A DNA stretch of 64,000 nucleotides from Myxococcales bacterium (lineage in GTDB: Bacteria; Myxococcota_A; UBA9042), in the NCBI GenBank assembly GCA_947491025.1, contig CANLIC010000020.1:18603-82602 (forward strand). The letters run 5' to 3'. A program made the position numbers and the translations under genes. Under the pieces are notes generated by a model. It did no database searches and had not been told where the DNA came from. It saw only the letters and a program-made list of their open reading frames with translations. Below, piece by piece: positions 54,165 to 63,729 of this stretch. Numbering within the stretch: position 1 is the stretch's first letter; every line of letters begins with the position of its first letter.

Positions 54165-55207
54165 CCCGCCGCGTCTTGCTCCACGACGTCACCCTGCGCG
54201 ACGGCATGCACGCCCTCGCCCACCAGATCACGATCGAGCAGATGGTCGCGGTGGCGCAGGCCGTCGATCGCGCCGGCGTGGATCTCATCGAGGTGAGCCA
54301 CGGCGACGGCCTCGGCGGCGGCTCGCTCAACTACGGCTTCTCGCGCCACGACGAGCGTGAGTACCTTGAGGCGGTGGCGGCGGTACTCACGCGCACCACC
54401 CTCGGCGTGCTGCTGCTTCCCGGCGTCGGCACGGTCACGGACCTGCGCATGGCGTATGCCGCCGGCGCCCGCAACGTCCGCGTCGCCACGCACTGCACCG
54501 AGGCCGACATCTCGGCCCAGCACATCGAGGCCGCCCGCGGGCTCGGCATGGACGTCGGCGGCTTCTTGATGATGGCGCACAGCCTGCCCACCGCCGCGCT
54601 GGTGGCGCAGGCGCGCAAAATGGAGTCCTACGGCGCGCACATCGTCTACGTCGTCGACTCCGCCGGTGCGATGGGCATGGCTGACGCGCGCGAGCGGGTC
54701 GATGCGCTCAAGGGCGCGCTCAGCTGCCAGGTCGGCTTCCACAACCACGACAACCTCGGCCTCGGCGTCGCCAATACGCTGGTCGCCATCGAGGCCGGCG
54801 CTGACCGCGTCGATGCGAGCCTGGCGGGCCTTGGGGCTGGCGCCGGCAACTGCAAGCTCGAGGTGCTGGTCGCCGCCCTCGACCGCTGCCGAGAGCGGCT
54901 CGACGTCGAGGTCGGCGCCGCGCTCTACCCGCTCATCGACGCCGCCGACACCATCGTGCGGCCGATGATGCAGCGGCCAGTGCAGATCGACGGCCGGGCG
55001 CTGGTGCTCGGCTGGGCTGGAGTCTACAGCTCGTTCTTGCTGCACGCCGAGCGCGCGGCTGCCCGCTTTGGCGTCGATGCCCGCGACATCCTGGTCGAGC
55101 TCGGCCGTCGCGGCATGGTCGGCGGCCAAGAGGACATGATCGTCGATGTCGCCCTCGCGCTGCGCGATGGGGCGCCTCGGCAGGGCGCCGCGAGCGACGG
55201 GCCATGA
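54161..55207 (+). CDS. dmpG: 4-hydroxy-2-oxovalerate aldolase
   Basis: The protein has 348 residues (DmpG ~345). It begins with [16 protein letters not shown], the DRE-TIM-type metal and base site, then [17 protein letters not shown] and [39 protein letters not shown], with the metal-binding His pair. The enzyme splits 4-hydroxy-2-oxovalerate into pyruvate and acetaldehyde; acetaldehyde passes by a tunnel to DmpF. The ATGA overlap with dmpF and with the transporter gene downstream shows a tightly coupled operon. Confidence 0.95.
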   Translation: MTRRVLLHDVTLRDGMHALAHQITIEQMVAVAQAVDRAGVDLIEVSHGDGLGGGSLNYGFSRHDEREYLEAVAAVLTRTTLGVLLLPGVGTVTDLRMAYAAGARNVRVATHCTEADISAQHIEAARGLGMDVGGFLMMAHSLPTAALVAQARKMESYGAHIVYVVDSAGAMGMADARERVDALKGALSCQVGFHNHDNLGLGVANTLVAIEAGADRVDASLAGLGAGAGNCKLEVLVAALDRCRERLDVEVGAALYPLIDAADTIVRPMMQRPVQIDGRALVLGWAGVYSSFLLHAERAAARFGVDARDILVELGRRGMVGGQEDMIVDVALALRDGAPRQGAASDGP

Positions 55208-56724
55208 ACCCCGCCCGGTGGCGCCAGCTCTTTGTGGTCGCCGGGCCCCTCATCGCGCTCGCGTGCGCCGTGGCGCTGCCCCTGGCCAGGCCGGCGGCGA
55301 CGATGGCGGGCCTCGCCGCGTGGATGGCCTTGTGGTGGCTCAGCGAGGCCGTGCCGCTGCCGGTGACCGCCTTGGTGCCGCTGGTGGCGATGCCGGCGAC
55401 GGGCCTCGCCAGCGCCAAGACCGTCGGCGCCGCCTACGGTCACCCGATCATCTTTCTCTTTCTCGGCGGCTTCCTGCTCGCGCTAGGGCTGGAGGACAGC
55501 CGCTTGCATCGCCGCCTGTCGCTGCGGGTCATCCTTCGGACCGGCGACCGGCCGCGGCTGCTGGTGCTCGGCTTCTTCGTCTGTACGGCGGTGTTGAGCA
55601 TGTGGCTCAACAACACCGCGACCGCGATGCTGATGCTGCCGGTGGCGCTCAGCGTCATCGGGCCGGCGCCCGCCGCGGACGACCTCAGCGAGGAGACTGC
55701 CGGCAAGCGCCGCTTCGCGGCGGCCACGCTGCTCGCCGTCGCCCACGGCGCCAGCATCGGCGGCATGGGGACGCTGGTCGGCACGGCGCCCAACATGGTG
55801 CTGGTGGCACAGCTGGAGTCGCTGTTCCCGGCGGCACCTGCCATCAGCTTCGGCGGCTGGATGGCCTTTGCCACGCCCTTTGTCGCCCTGATGGTCGTGG
55901 CGTCGTGGGCGCTGCTGGTCGGCCCGCTGCTGCGGGTGCCGGCGCGCGGCCTCGCCCAGAGCTCCGCGGCGGTGGCGGAGGAGCTGGCGGGCCTCGGAAA
56001 GCTGCGCCGCGACGAGTGGCTGGCCGGCGGCATCTTCGCCTTCGTCGCGCTCGGCTGGCTCTTCGGCGACGATCTGCGCCTCGGCGAGAGCTGGACCTTG
56101 CCTGGGTGGCGCAGTCAGCTCGGCCTCAAGGCGGTCGACGACGGTGCGTTGGCCATTGGCGGCGCCCTGCTGCTCTTTGTCGTGCCCTCGGGCGATCGGC
56201 CGGGCAAGCCGCTGCTGACCTGGGATGTCAGCGCCCGGGTGCCGTGGGGCCTGCTCCTGCTCTTTGGCGGCGGCTTCGCGCTGGCAGACGGCTTCGGCAG
56301 CTCCGGGCTCTCGCTGGCGCTCGCCAAGGCGATGGTCGGGCTGCAGGGCGCGGCGCCGACCCTGGTGCTGACGGTGGTGGTGCTCGGCCTCTGCGGCCTG
56401 ACCGAGCTCACCAGCAACACCGCGACGGCGGCCCTGTCGCTGCCGGTGCTGGCCCAGCTCGGCGTCGCCATGGAGCTCGACCCGCGGGCGCTGATGGTGC
56501 CGGCGACCCTGGCGGCGAGCTGCGGCTTTGCCCTGCCCGTCGCGACACCGCCCAACGCCATCGTGTACGGCAGCGGACGGCTGACGGTCGGCCAGATGGT
56601 GCGGGTCGGTCTCGCGCTCGACGCCCTCTCGGTGGTGCTCATCGTCGCGTTCGGTGTGCTCTGGGGCGGGCCGACCCTCGGCATCGACTGGCAGACGCTG
56701 CCCTCGTGGGCGCTGTCGCGCTGA
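55204..56724 (+). CDS. DASS (SLC13-type) anion/dicarboxylate transporter
   Basis: The protein has 506 residues and about 11-12 membrane helices. The two DASS motifs are visible: [15 protein letters not shown] (near 135) with [13 protein letters not shown] (near 190), and [15 protein letters not shown] (near 405) with [13 protein letters not shown] (near 447). SNT/NNT plus P-N pairs build the Na+ and carboxylate sites. Family members take up dicarboxylates, citrate or sulfate. The ATG overlaps the aldolase stop (ATGA), so it is part of the same operon and may import the ring-cleavage substrate or a related organic acid. Confidence 0.9.
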   Translation: MNPARWRQLFVVAGPLIALACAVALPLARPAATMAGLAAWMALWWLSEAVPLPVTALVPLVAMPATGLASAKTVGAAYGHPIIFLFLGGFLLALGLEDSRLHRRLSLRVILRTGDRPRLLVLGFFVCTAVLSMWLNNTATAMLMLPVALSVIGPAPAADDLSEETAGKRRFAAATLLAVAHGASIGGMGTLVGTAPNMVLVAQLESLFPAAPAISFGGWMAFATPFVALMVVASWALLVGPLLRVPARGLAQSSAAVAEELAGLGKLRRDEWLAGGIFAFVALGWLFGDDLRLGESWTLPGWRSQLGLKAVDDGALAIGGALLLFVVPSGDRPGKPLLTWDVSARVPWGLLLLFGGGFALADGFGSSGLSLALAKAMVGLQGAAPTLVLTVVVLGLCGLTELTSNTATAALSLPVLAQLGVAMELDPRALMVPATLAASCGFALPVATPPNAIVYGSGRLTVGQMVRVGLALDALSVVLIVAFGVLWGGPTLGIDWQTLPSWALSR

Positions 56725-56835
56725 CGCGTGGAGCGAAACGGTCGCGCCATGGTCCGGCGCGCGTCGATGGCTCGCCGCAGCGGGTCGCTTCCGGCAGGGC
56801 GACGCTGACGAGCAGTTAGAACAAGTCGTCAACGA

Positions 56836-56851
56836 GGGCGCCAGGGCGCCC
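56836..56851. terminator. GC palindrome between convergent genes
   Basis: GGGCGCC-ag-GGCGCCC lies in the 238-base gap between the DASS transporter and the Cys-rich lipoprotein gene. It has no U-tract. It may help stop the operon. Nothing else is recognisable in this gap. Confidence 0.3.
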
Positions 56852-56962
56852 CCGTGGGCAAGGCGCTGCGACCCAGGAATGCCAGAGGTATTTCAAGGAG
56901 CCGCAACGCAGCTCACGGGGATGCATCGGCGTCCGCAGCGATCGCTTGTGGAAGCTGGGCCC

Positions 56963-59389
56963 TTACTTGCAGACCCCGGTGCCGTCGCAGCTCTTGGCCC
57001 CTGTGCAGGCGGTGCCGCTGGCCAACGGCTTGGCCTTGCAACCCGTGCCGGCGATACAACCGGGAGCGACACAGGCGTTGCCATCGTCGCAGGCGCTGGC
57101 GCCCAGGGCGGCGCAACCGCCGGCTTCGACACAGGTGCGGTGCAGCCAGGGAGAGGTGCGCGCCATCTGCGCCACCGACTTGGAGCCGAGTCCACTGGCG
57201 CCGGTGACCAGCCAGCCGTCGCCGAGGGCGCGCACCCCGCGGAGCCAGCCGCCGCCAGCCGGCCACAGCGCACTGGCGAGCGGCGTTCCGTCGGCGCGGA
57301 CGCGCCACACGACGCTGGCGGTGTCTGCGGCGTTGGGGCCGGTCGAGGCATAGCCGATGGCCAGGACCTCGCCCCAGCTGGCGAGGCGCGCGCCATACAG
57401 CACGGTGTCGTCGGCCTGCGCGGCGAGCTTCTGCTGCCAGACCGGGGCGAGCTTGTCGTCCAGCCGCAGCAGCCAACCGACCTCGCCGCTGGCGACGGTG
57501 GCGGCTCCGGCGGCGAGGTAGCCGCCGCTGAGGACGGTGACGGCCTGCAGGTCGCCGCCGGTGGAGCCTGTCGGCATGTAGTCCTGCTCGCCGCCATAGA
57601 GCATCGAGTCGAGCCGGCGATGGACCCAGCCATGCCAGGCCTTGGTCGCCTTGACGACCTGCCGCCGACCGACCAGGAGGTAGCGCGACGCTGCCGGTTC
57701 GTGAGCGCCGCCGTTGAGCACGTAGGGGTCGCCAGGTCCGCCCAGCGTGACGTCCTTGCCGGGCACGGCGGCCTTGGTGGCCTCGCTCCAGAGCAGCAAG
57801 CGGACGATGGTCACCGACCCTGCGGCAGGCTGCTGTAGCGCCACCATCGCCAGCTCTGGCGACGGACCCGGCAGCAACGCCGCGAGGTGCACGCCCGTGA
57901 CGGCCTCGGCAGACAGCGTGACCGCGAACAGTTGCTTGCCCGTGCTGTCGGTCCGAGCGAAGAGGGGCGCGTGAGGCGAGGTGTTGGGCTGCGACATGCC
58001 CGCGAGCAGCAGTCCGTCGTTGCGCTCGAGGGCGCGCATCCAGGTGCCGACGTAGCCGCCGGTGGCGAGCGAGAGGCCTGGATTGCCAAAGAGATCGGAC
58101 CGCACGAGGTAGGGCGCGCCGGCGCGCTCGCCGACCATCACGACGTCGCCGCCGACGAGATCGAGTGTGCCGCGGATGACGACGCCGGGCTTGTCGTCGA
58201 AGCTGACGTCGAAGAGGCGTGGCTTGCCGCTGGCGCACTTGCCCTTGCCGTCACAGGCGTCGCCGGTGGTGCAGGCGTCGCCATCGCTGCAGGCCAGGGT
58301 GAGAGGGACGTTGCTGCAGGCGCCTTGCCCGCTGCAGAGATCTTCGGTGCAGGGGTTGCTGTCGTCGCAGAGCGACTTGAGGTTGGCGCACACGCCCGCT
58401 GCATCGCACGTGCCGGCTTGGGTGCAGGGGCTGTCGTCGTCGCACGCCAGGCCGGCCAGCTTGGGCTTGCTGGCACAGACGCCCTTGTCGACGTCGCAGA
58501 ATGGCGTGGCGCACGGTCCGCCGTTACCTGTGCAGGGGTTGAGCTCGCCAGCGCAAACCCCGCCGCCATCGCACTGGTCCTTGATGGTGCAGAACTTGCC
58601 GTCGTCGCACACCTCGCCTGCGGCCTTGAACACCGGCTTGCAGACCGAGGTTGCAGCGCCGGTCGACGCGCAGCTGGGCTTGGCGCAGGCGTTGCCGTCG
58701 CTTGGGCAGGTGATGACCGGCCCGGCGCCGCACGTGCCTGCTTTGCAGACGTCCGGGCCGGTGCAACCGTCGTCGTCGGCGTCGCAAGAGGCGCCGTCGG
58801 CGGCGGTGGTGATGATGCAGGCGCCCACGTCGTCGCAGCGGGTCTCCTGGCAAGGCGCGAGCTGCAGGCCGACGGCGGCGCAGATCTGGCCCTTGGCGGC
58901 GACGCCGAGCACGCAAGAGCCGGCATCGCAGATCGCCTGTTTGCAGGGTGCAGCCCCGACAGGGGTGAAGCAGCCGGCGCTGGTGGAGCAAGCGGCACCG
59001 AGATTGCCGGCACCGTCTGGTCCGCCGCCGTCGGCCTCCCCGCCGTCGCCGTCGACCTCTAGGCCGTCTTTGCCGCCGCTGTCGGGCCCGGCATCCGGCG
59101 CGGCGTCGACCTCCGCCGTCTCGGCAGAGGCGTCGCTCGCTGGCGTGCCGTCTTTGCCGGCACCGCCGACGTCGGCGTCGGCCGCTTTGGCTTGGGCCAG
59201 GGCATCGAGCAGCTCGGCGTCGCTGGCGACCGGGGGCAGGCAGCCCGTCAGCGGGCCGGCGGCGAGCGCGAGGCAGACCACGCCGAGCGCAAGGGCGCGC
59301 GCGGAGGTCGCCTTCAGGCAACGGAGGGCCACCTGCCACCGGCGTGCCGCGGCGCCTTCGCGTGTGTTGCCAACCCGCTCGTCGCCCAC
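56963..59389 (-). CDS. Cys-rich lipoprotein with Dictyostelium-type repeats and propeller-like C-terminus
   Basis: The protein has 808 residues. The hydrophobic signal ends with lipobox LTGC; the GTG at 59389 is chosen because GGAGGT lies just upstream and it gives a normal signal, whereas the open frame extends ~150 residues further with no signal logic. After an Asp/Gly-rich stalk comes a Cys-rich region of CTDC-type units (DDDSPCTQAGTCDAAGVC, DDSNPCTEDLCSGQGAC, SDGDACTTGDACDGKGKC). From ~420 the sequence is non-Cys, with ~50-residue strand repeats (GGYLAAGAATVASGEVGWLLRLDD, ADTASVVWRVRADGTPL) like a propeller. A short Cys-rich unit closes it. It is probably a surface protein related in build to the gene at 26505. 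Confidence 0.7.
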   Translation of the reverse strand: MGDERVGNTREGAAARRWQVALRCLKATSARALALGVVCLALAAGPLTGCLPPVASDAELLDALAQAKAADADVGGAGKDGTPASDASAETAEVDAAPDAGPDSGGKDGLEVDGDGGEADGGGPDGAGNLGAACSTSAGCFTPVGAAPCKQAICDAGSCVLGVAAKGQICAAVGLQLAPCQETRCDDVGACIITTAADGASCDADDDGCTGPDVCKAGTCGAGPVITCPSDGNACAKPSCASTGAATSVCKPVFKAAGEVCDDGKFCTIKDQCDGGGVCAGELNPCTGNGGPCATPFCDVDKGVCASKPKLAGLACDDDSPCTQAGTCDAAGVCANLKSLCDDSNPCTEDLCSGQGACSNVPLTLACSDGDACTTGDACDGKGKCASGKPRLFDVSFDDKPGVVIRGTLDLVGGDVVMVGERAGAPYLVRSDLFGNPGLSLATGGYVGTWMRALERNDGLLLAGMSQPNTSPHAPLFARTDSTGKQLFAVTLSAEAVTGVHLAALLPGPSPELAMVALQQPAAGSVTIVRLLLWSEATKAAVPGKDVTLGGPGDPYVLNGGAHEPAASRYLLVGRRQVVKATKAWHGWVHRRLDSMLYGGEQDYMPTGSTGGDLQAVTVLSGGYLAAGAATVASGEVGWLLRLDDKLAPVWQQKLAAQADDTVLYGARLASWGEVLAIGYASTGPNAADTASVVWRVRADGTPLASALWPAGGGWLRGVRALGDGWLVTGASGLGSKSVAQMARTSPWLHRTCVEAGGCAALGASACDDGNACVAPGCIAGTGCKAKPLASGTACTGAKSCDGTGVCK

Positions 59390-59564
59390 TGCACCTCCGG
59401 TGGCGGCGTTCGCCCCCCGGTAGCCTACCAACGACAGCCGCCAAGCGCGACCCCACCGGGCGTTTCTGAACAGCGGCCGGGGGCGCCATTCCCCGTCGAT
59501 CACGGTGCGCCCTTCCCACGGCTGGCCGTGGCCGCAGCGACCGGCTATCCTCGTCGGCGTGCCG

Positions 59565-60470
59565 ATGCTCCCCCCAAGGTCAGCCCGAGCCTCCAAGTCG
59601 CCTCGCCGTGCCTTGCGCGGTGGCCGACGCGTCCCGTCGGCGCTGCGCGTTTTCGCCCTGTGTACCGCGCTGGTGGCCGGCCTCGGTCCGGCACACTGGC
59701 CCGCGGCTGGCTTCGCGCAGACGACGCGCGTCGAAGCGAGCCCTGCGGCGATGCGCCGCGCAGCGGCGATGGCTACCGAGGCCAAGGCCCTCTTCCAGAA
59801 TGGCGAGTTCGTCGACGCTGCCCGCCTCTTCATGGAGGCCTACGCCATCTCCAAACACGCGACGTTGATCTTCAACGCCGCCCGCGCCTACGAGCAGGCC
59901 GGCCAACTCAAGCGCGCGGAGTCGCTTTTCAAGCTCTACCTCTCGATGGCCGGCGACGACGAGGCCGGCCGCGCCGACGCCACCGCGCGCCTCGAGGCGG
60001 TGCGGGCGCGCCTGAGCGTCGCTGAGCCCAAGCCTCCAGAGCCGCTACCGCCACCGCCACCAGCACCTCCCCAGCCGCCCTTGAAGGCCCCGGAGGCGCG
60101 CCCGCGCTGGCCCTTCGTCGCCGCCGGCGTCACCGCGCTTGCTGCCGGCGGTCTCTACGGCTTTGCGTACCAGCAGTCGGGCGACCTCGACGTCGCGAAG
60201 GTCGTCGATGAACCGAGCCGCCGCGCCTACGCCGATCAGCGTGACCGCGCCCAGCTCTTGCGGTGGGCAGCCGTCGGCGGCGGCGTGGCGGCGGTTGGGC
60301 TGGTGGCCCTCGGCGCGGTCTTGCGCCGCCGCACGACCGAACCGACCGGCGTGCCAGCGCCCCTGCCCACCGGAGGTGCCGCCACGCCCGCCGCGGCGCT
60401 CGCTCCCGAGGCGGCCTGGGCACCAGACGGCGCCGGCGGCTGGCGGCTCGACCTGCGCTGGAGCTTCTGA
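59565..60470 (+). CDS. TPR-containing membrane protein
   Basis: The protein has 301 residues. A long signal-like N-terminus (ALRVFALCTALVAGLG) ends near AGFAQ. Residues ~65-135 hold a TPR pair (TEAKALFQNGEFVDAARLFMEAY and HATLIFNAARAYEQAGQLKRAESLFKLYL), a form very common in myxobacteria. A Pro-rich linker (PPEPLPPPPPAPPQPP) leads to one membrane helix (WPFVAAGVTALAAGGLYGFAY), then a loop and a second helix (WAAVGGGVAAVGLVALGAVL). The C-terminus is short and ends in WSF. Probably an envelope assembly or scaffold protein. The start at 59565 lacks a strong ribosome site. Confidence 0.6.
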   Translation: MLPPRSARASKSPRRALRGGRRVPSALRVFALCTALVAGLGPAHWPAAGFAQTTRVEASPAAMRRAAAMATEAKALFQNGEFVDAARLFMEAYAISKHATLIFNAARAYEQAGQLKRAESLFKLYLSMAGDDEAGRADATARLEAVRARLSVAEPKPPEPLPPPPPAPPQPPLKAPEARPRWPFVAAGVTALAAGGLYGFAYQQSGDLDVAKVVDEPSRRAYADQRDRAQLLRWAAVGGGVAAVGLVALGAVLRRRTTEPTGVPAPLPTGGAATPAAALAPEAAWAPDGAGGWRLDLRWSF

Positions 60471-60694
60471 CCGAGAGGCCTGCTCCTGCGCCGTCATCGC
60501 GGACCGCTACCGCGCTCCATCGCTGGCCTCCCATGCCCAAGAAGGCGCGCTGCCGCGCGGCGACCTCGCGCGGGTCGGCTCGCCGTCGGGTGCGACGTCG
60601 CGCACTTCGCCAGCGCCCACTTGGCGCGCCATCACTTGCTCTGTACCCTCCGGCCCCTGCGCCGGACACCCGGCGACTGCAGTGGAGCGACGCC

Positions 60695-63415
60695 ATGGCC
60701 AAGGACGCAACGGCAACGACCCCACCGCGCGCGGTACGCCTCGCGGACTACCAGCCGCCGCGGTGGCTGGCGGAGCGGGTCGACCTCGTCTTCGATTTGC
60801 ATGAGAGCCACGCCGACGTCGTGGCGACGATCGCATGGCGCCGCAACGCGGCCTGCCTCGATGGTGGCGTTGCCGTCGAGCTGGACGGCGAGGCGGTAGA
60901 GACCGTCACGGTCGAGGTCGCCAGCGGCCATGGCGGTCCGGACGAGGCCCCAGGCGAGGGCTCATCCGGGACGTTCGCTTCTGCCCGCTACGAAATCGAG
61001 GGCGCGCGCATGTCCCTGCAGCCGCCGCCGGGCGACCGCATCCGTACCCGCATCCGCACCCGCATCGAGCCGCAGAACAACCGCACGATGGAGGGCCTCT
61101 ACCGCTCGGGGCGCATGTTCTGCACCCAGATGGAGGCCGAGGGCTTCCGCCGCGTCACCTGGATGGCCGACCGCCCCGACGTGCTGGCGGTGTGGACGGT
61201 GGCCATCGAAGCAGACAGCGCCCGCTTCCCGGTGCTGCTCAGCAACGGCAACCTCGTGCATGCGGGGCCGGCCTCGAGCGCCGGACGGCACGTCACGGTG
61301 TGGCACGACCCCTTCCCGAAGCCCGCCTACCTGTTCGCGTTGGTCGCAGGCGATCTCGACGTGACCGACGCCGAGTTCGTGACCTGCACCGGTCGCAACG
61401 TGCGGCTGCGCTTGTTCACCGACAAAGGCAACGCCGATCAGAGTCCGCACGCGCTGGCGGCGCTGCAGAAATCGATGCGTTGGGACGAACAGGTCTACGG
61501 CCGCGAGTACGACCTCGACATCTTCCACATCGTCGCCGTCCACGACTTCAACATGGGGGCGATGGAGAACAAGTCGCTCAACATCTTCAACGCATCCGCA
61601 GTGTTGGCCAAGGCGGAGACCGCCACCGACGACCGCTTTGCCCGCATCGAGGCCATCGTCGCCCACGAGTACTTTCACAACTGGTCGGGCAACCGCGTGA
61701 CCTGCCGCGACTGGTTTCAGCTCTCGCTCAAGGAGGGCTTCACCGTCTACCGCGACCAGGAGTTCAGCGCCGACGTCGGTGACCGCGGCGTCGCCCGCAT
61801 TGCCCAGGTCCGCCACCTGCGACAGACGCAGTTCCTGGAGGACGGCGGCCCGATGGCCCACCCGGTCCGTCCCGACTCCTACATCGAGATCAACAACTTC
61901 TACACCACGACCATCTACGAGAAGGGCGCTGAGCTGATCCGGATGATGGCGACCCTGATAGGGCCCAAGGCCTTTCGCCGCGGCACCGACCTCTACTTTG
62001 CCCGCCACGACGGCCAGGCGGTGACCTGCGACGACTTCGTGGTCGCGCTGCAAGACGCCTCCGGCTACGACCTGCGCCCCTTCCAGCGTTGGTACGTGCA
62101 GGCGGGGACGCCGCGGGTCACCGCGCGCGGCAGCTTCGACGCCGCGGAGCGTCGCTACACGCTGAGCCTGTCGCAGCGCACGCCGCCGACGCCCGGGCAG
62201 CCGATGAAACTGCCCGTGGTCATCCCGGTTCGCATGGGCCTGCTCTCGCGCAGCGGCAAGGCGCTGCCGCTGCACTTGCGTGGCGCCGGCGATGCGGCCA
62301 CGGAGGCGCCGACCGAGCGGGTGCTGGTCCTCGACAGCGCCGAGGCCCACTTTGTGTTCGACGGGCTCGACGCCGAGCCGGTGCCGGTGTTGCTGCGCGG
62401 CTTCTCGGCGCCGGTCAAGCTCGACGACGGCCTGGATGGCGAGGCCCTGCAGCTGCTCTCGGTGAGCGAACGCGACCCCTTCGTGCGCTTTGACGCCTTC
62501 CAGCGGCTGGCGACTGGGGAGATCCTCTACCTCATGGGCGACGCAGGAGCGCCCGCGGGGGCACCACGCGAAGTGCGCCGCGCCTTCCTCGACGCCTTTG
62601 CCGCGCTCATCGGCGACGCTTCGGCGGGCGCCGCCTTCCGCGCCGAGGCAGCCCGCCTGCCAGACGAAGCGACGCTGGCTGAAGAGCTCGAGATCGTCGA
62701 TGTCGAGGCGATCCACCAGGCGCGCGAGACGGTGCGGGCGACGATCGGCGCCACGCTGCGCTCCCTGCTCGGCGACCTCTACAGCACGCACGCCGCTGCG
62801 ACCGCGGGACGCCCCTTCACCTACTGCGCCGAAGACGCGGGGCACCGGGCGCTCAAGAACGTCTGCCTCGCCTACCTCTGCGCTGCCGGCGACCTTCAGC
62901 GCGCCACGGCCCAGCATGAGGCCGCCGACAACATGACCGACGAGCTGAGCGCGCTCAGCCTGCTTGCCGACGTCGACCATCCGGGTCGCATTGCCGCCCT
63001 CGACCGCTTCGCCGGCCGCTGGCACGGCGATCCGCTGGTGATGAACGCCTGGTTCAGCGTACAGGCCGGTGCCGGCAAGGACGGGGTGGCACAGGACGTG
63101 GTGCGCCTGACCGAGAGTGCGCACTTCGACGCCAGCAACCCGAACAAAATCCGGGCGCTCTTCTCGTCGTTCGCGATGAATCCGCGCCACTTCCACGCTG
63201 CCGATGGCTCTGGGTACCGCCTCATCGCCGAGCGCGTCCTGCAGATCGACGCCGCCAACCCGATCCTGGCGGGCCGGCTGGCGCGCGCCTTCAACCCTTG
63301 GCGCCGTCAGGAGCCGGGCCGCCGCGCCAAAGCTGAGGCGTCCCTACGCGCCATGCGGGCAGCGCCGGGCCTCTCGCCCAACACCTTCGAAGTGCTCGAG
63401 AAGATGCTCGGCTAG
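60695..63415 (+). CDS. pepN: Aminopeptidase N (M1 family)
   Basis: The protein has 906 residues, close to bacterial PepN (~870). The substrate-binding motif GAMEN is near 288-292. The zinc motif HEYFH occupies 324-328 and the third ligand Glu347 lies in LKEGFT, giving the HEXXH-x18-E pattern. The N-terminal beta domain and the C-terminal helical superhelix (about 590-900) are complete. It removes N-terminal residues from peptides in the cytoplasm. There is no signal peptide. GGAG lies before the ATG at 60695. The 224-base gap upstream shows no clear promoter. Confidence 0.95.
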   Translation: MAKDATATTPPRAVRLADYQPPRWLAERVDLVFDLHESHADVVATIAWRRNAACLDGGVAVELDGEAVETVTVEVASGHGGPDEAPGEGSSGTFASARYEIEGARMSLQPPPGDRIRTRIRTRIEPQNNRTMEGLYRSGRMFCTQMEAEGFRRVTWMADRPDVLAVWTVAIEADSARFPVLLSNGNLVHAGPASSAGRHVTVWHDPFPKPAYLFALVAGDLDVTDAEFVTCTGRNVRLRLFTDKGNADQSPHALAALQKSMRWDEQVYGREYDLDIFHIVAVHDFNMGAMENKSLNIFNASAVLAKAETATDDRFARIEAIVAHEYFHNWSGNRVTCRDWFQLSLKEGFTVYRDQEFSADVGDRGVARIAQVRHLRQTQFLEDGGPMAHPVRPDSYIEINNFYTTTIYEKGAELIRMMATLIGPKAFRRGTDLYFARHDGQAVTCDDFVVALQDASGYDLRPFQRWYVQAGTPRVTARGSFDAAERRYTLSLSQRTPPTPGQPMKLPVVIPVRMGLLSRSGKALPLHLRGAGDAATEAPTERVLVLDSAEAHFVFDGLDAEPVPVLLRGFSAPVKLDDGLDGEALQLLSVSERDPFVRFDAFQRLATGEILYLMGDAGAPAGAPREVRRAFLDAFAALIGDASAGAAFRAEAARLPDEATLAEELEIVDVEAIHQARETVRATIGATLRSLLGDLYSTHAAATAGRPFTYCAEDAGHRALKNVCLAYLCAAGDLQRATAQHEAADNMTDELSALSLLADVDHPGRIAALDRFAGRWHGDPLVMNAWFSVQAGAGKDGVAQDVVRLTESAHFDASNPNKIRALFSSFAMNPRHFHAADGSGYRLIAERVLQIDAANPILAGRLARAFNPWRRQEPGRRAKAEASLRAMRAAPGLSPNTFEVLEKMLG

Positions 63416-63729
63416 CGGAGAGCCGGCGGCCACGGACACCCTCCGCCCAACCTTCCGGCGCCGGCCATCCAAACCAAGAGCCAGGGCCAATCGAAGCGCG
63501 GCTCGCGGGTCGCTCCTGGCTGGCCAATGCGCGCTGCTCGCAGCGCGCGGCCGGGCGCATGCCGTCCGGTGGCGCCGCGGTAGACTTGCGCCGCCAGTTC
63601 TCCAGGCGATCGCCCTGTGGGGTCCGCAAAAACGCCGCGCCCCGCGTCGGCAATGCCGGCGCGGGGCGCGGAGAGTTCGCCATGTCCCGCGCAGGCGCGG
63701 GTGCTAGCGCAGCACGGAAGGCGTCTGGA
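63416..63729. other. 314-base intergenic region between convergent genes
   Basis: No coding signal is convincing here. It lies between the stops of pepN and the leftward Gly-rich gene. The only clear element is the hairpin and U-tract at 63627-63671. Confidence 0.6.
63627..63671 (-). terminator. Intrinsic terminator of the Gly-rich protein gene
   Basis: Read on the minus strand, a 16-bp GC-rich stem (one G-T type mismatch) with a 5-base loop is followed after 2 bases by five T. It begins about 60 bases after the stop at 63730. This is the best intrinsic terminator in the window. Confidence 0.75.

Noticed and set aside
59390..59833. Upstream extension of the Cys-rich lipoprotein frame
   Set aside because: No signal logic; the GTG at 59389 has a ribosome site and gives a normal lipoprotein signal.
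60962..63196. 744-residue minus-strand frame opposite pepN
   Set aside because: Shadow of a complete M1 aminopeptidase.
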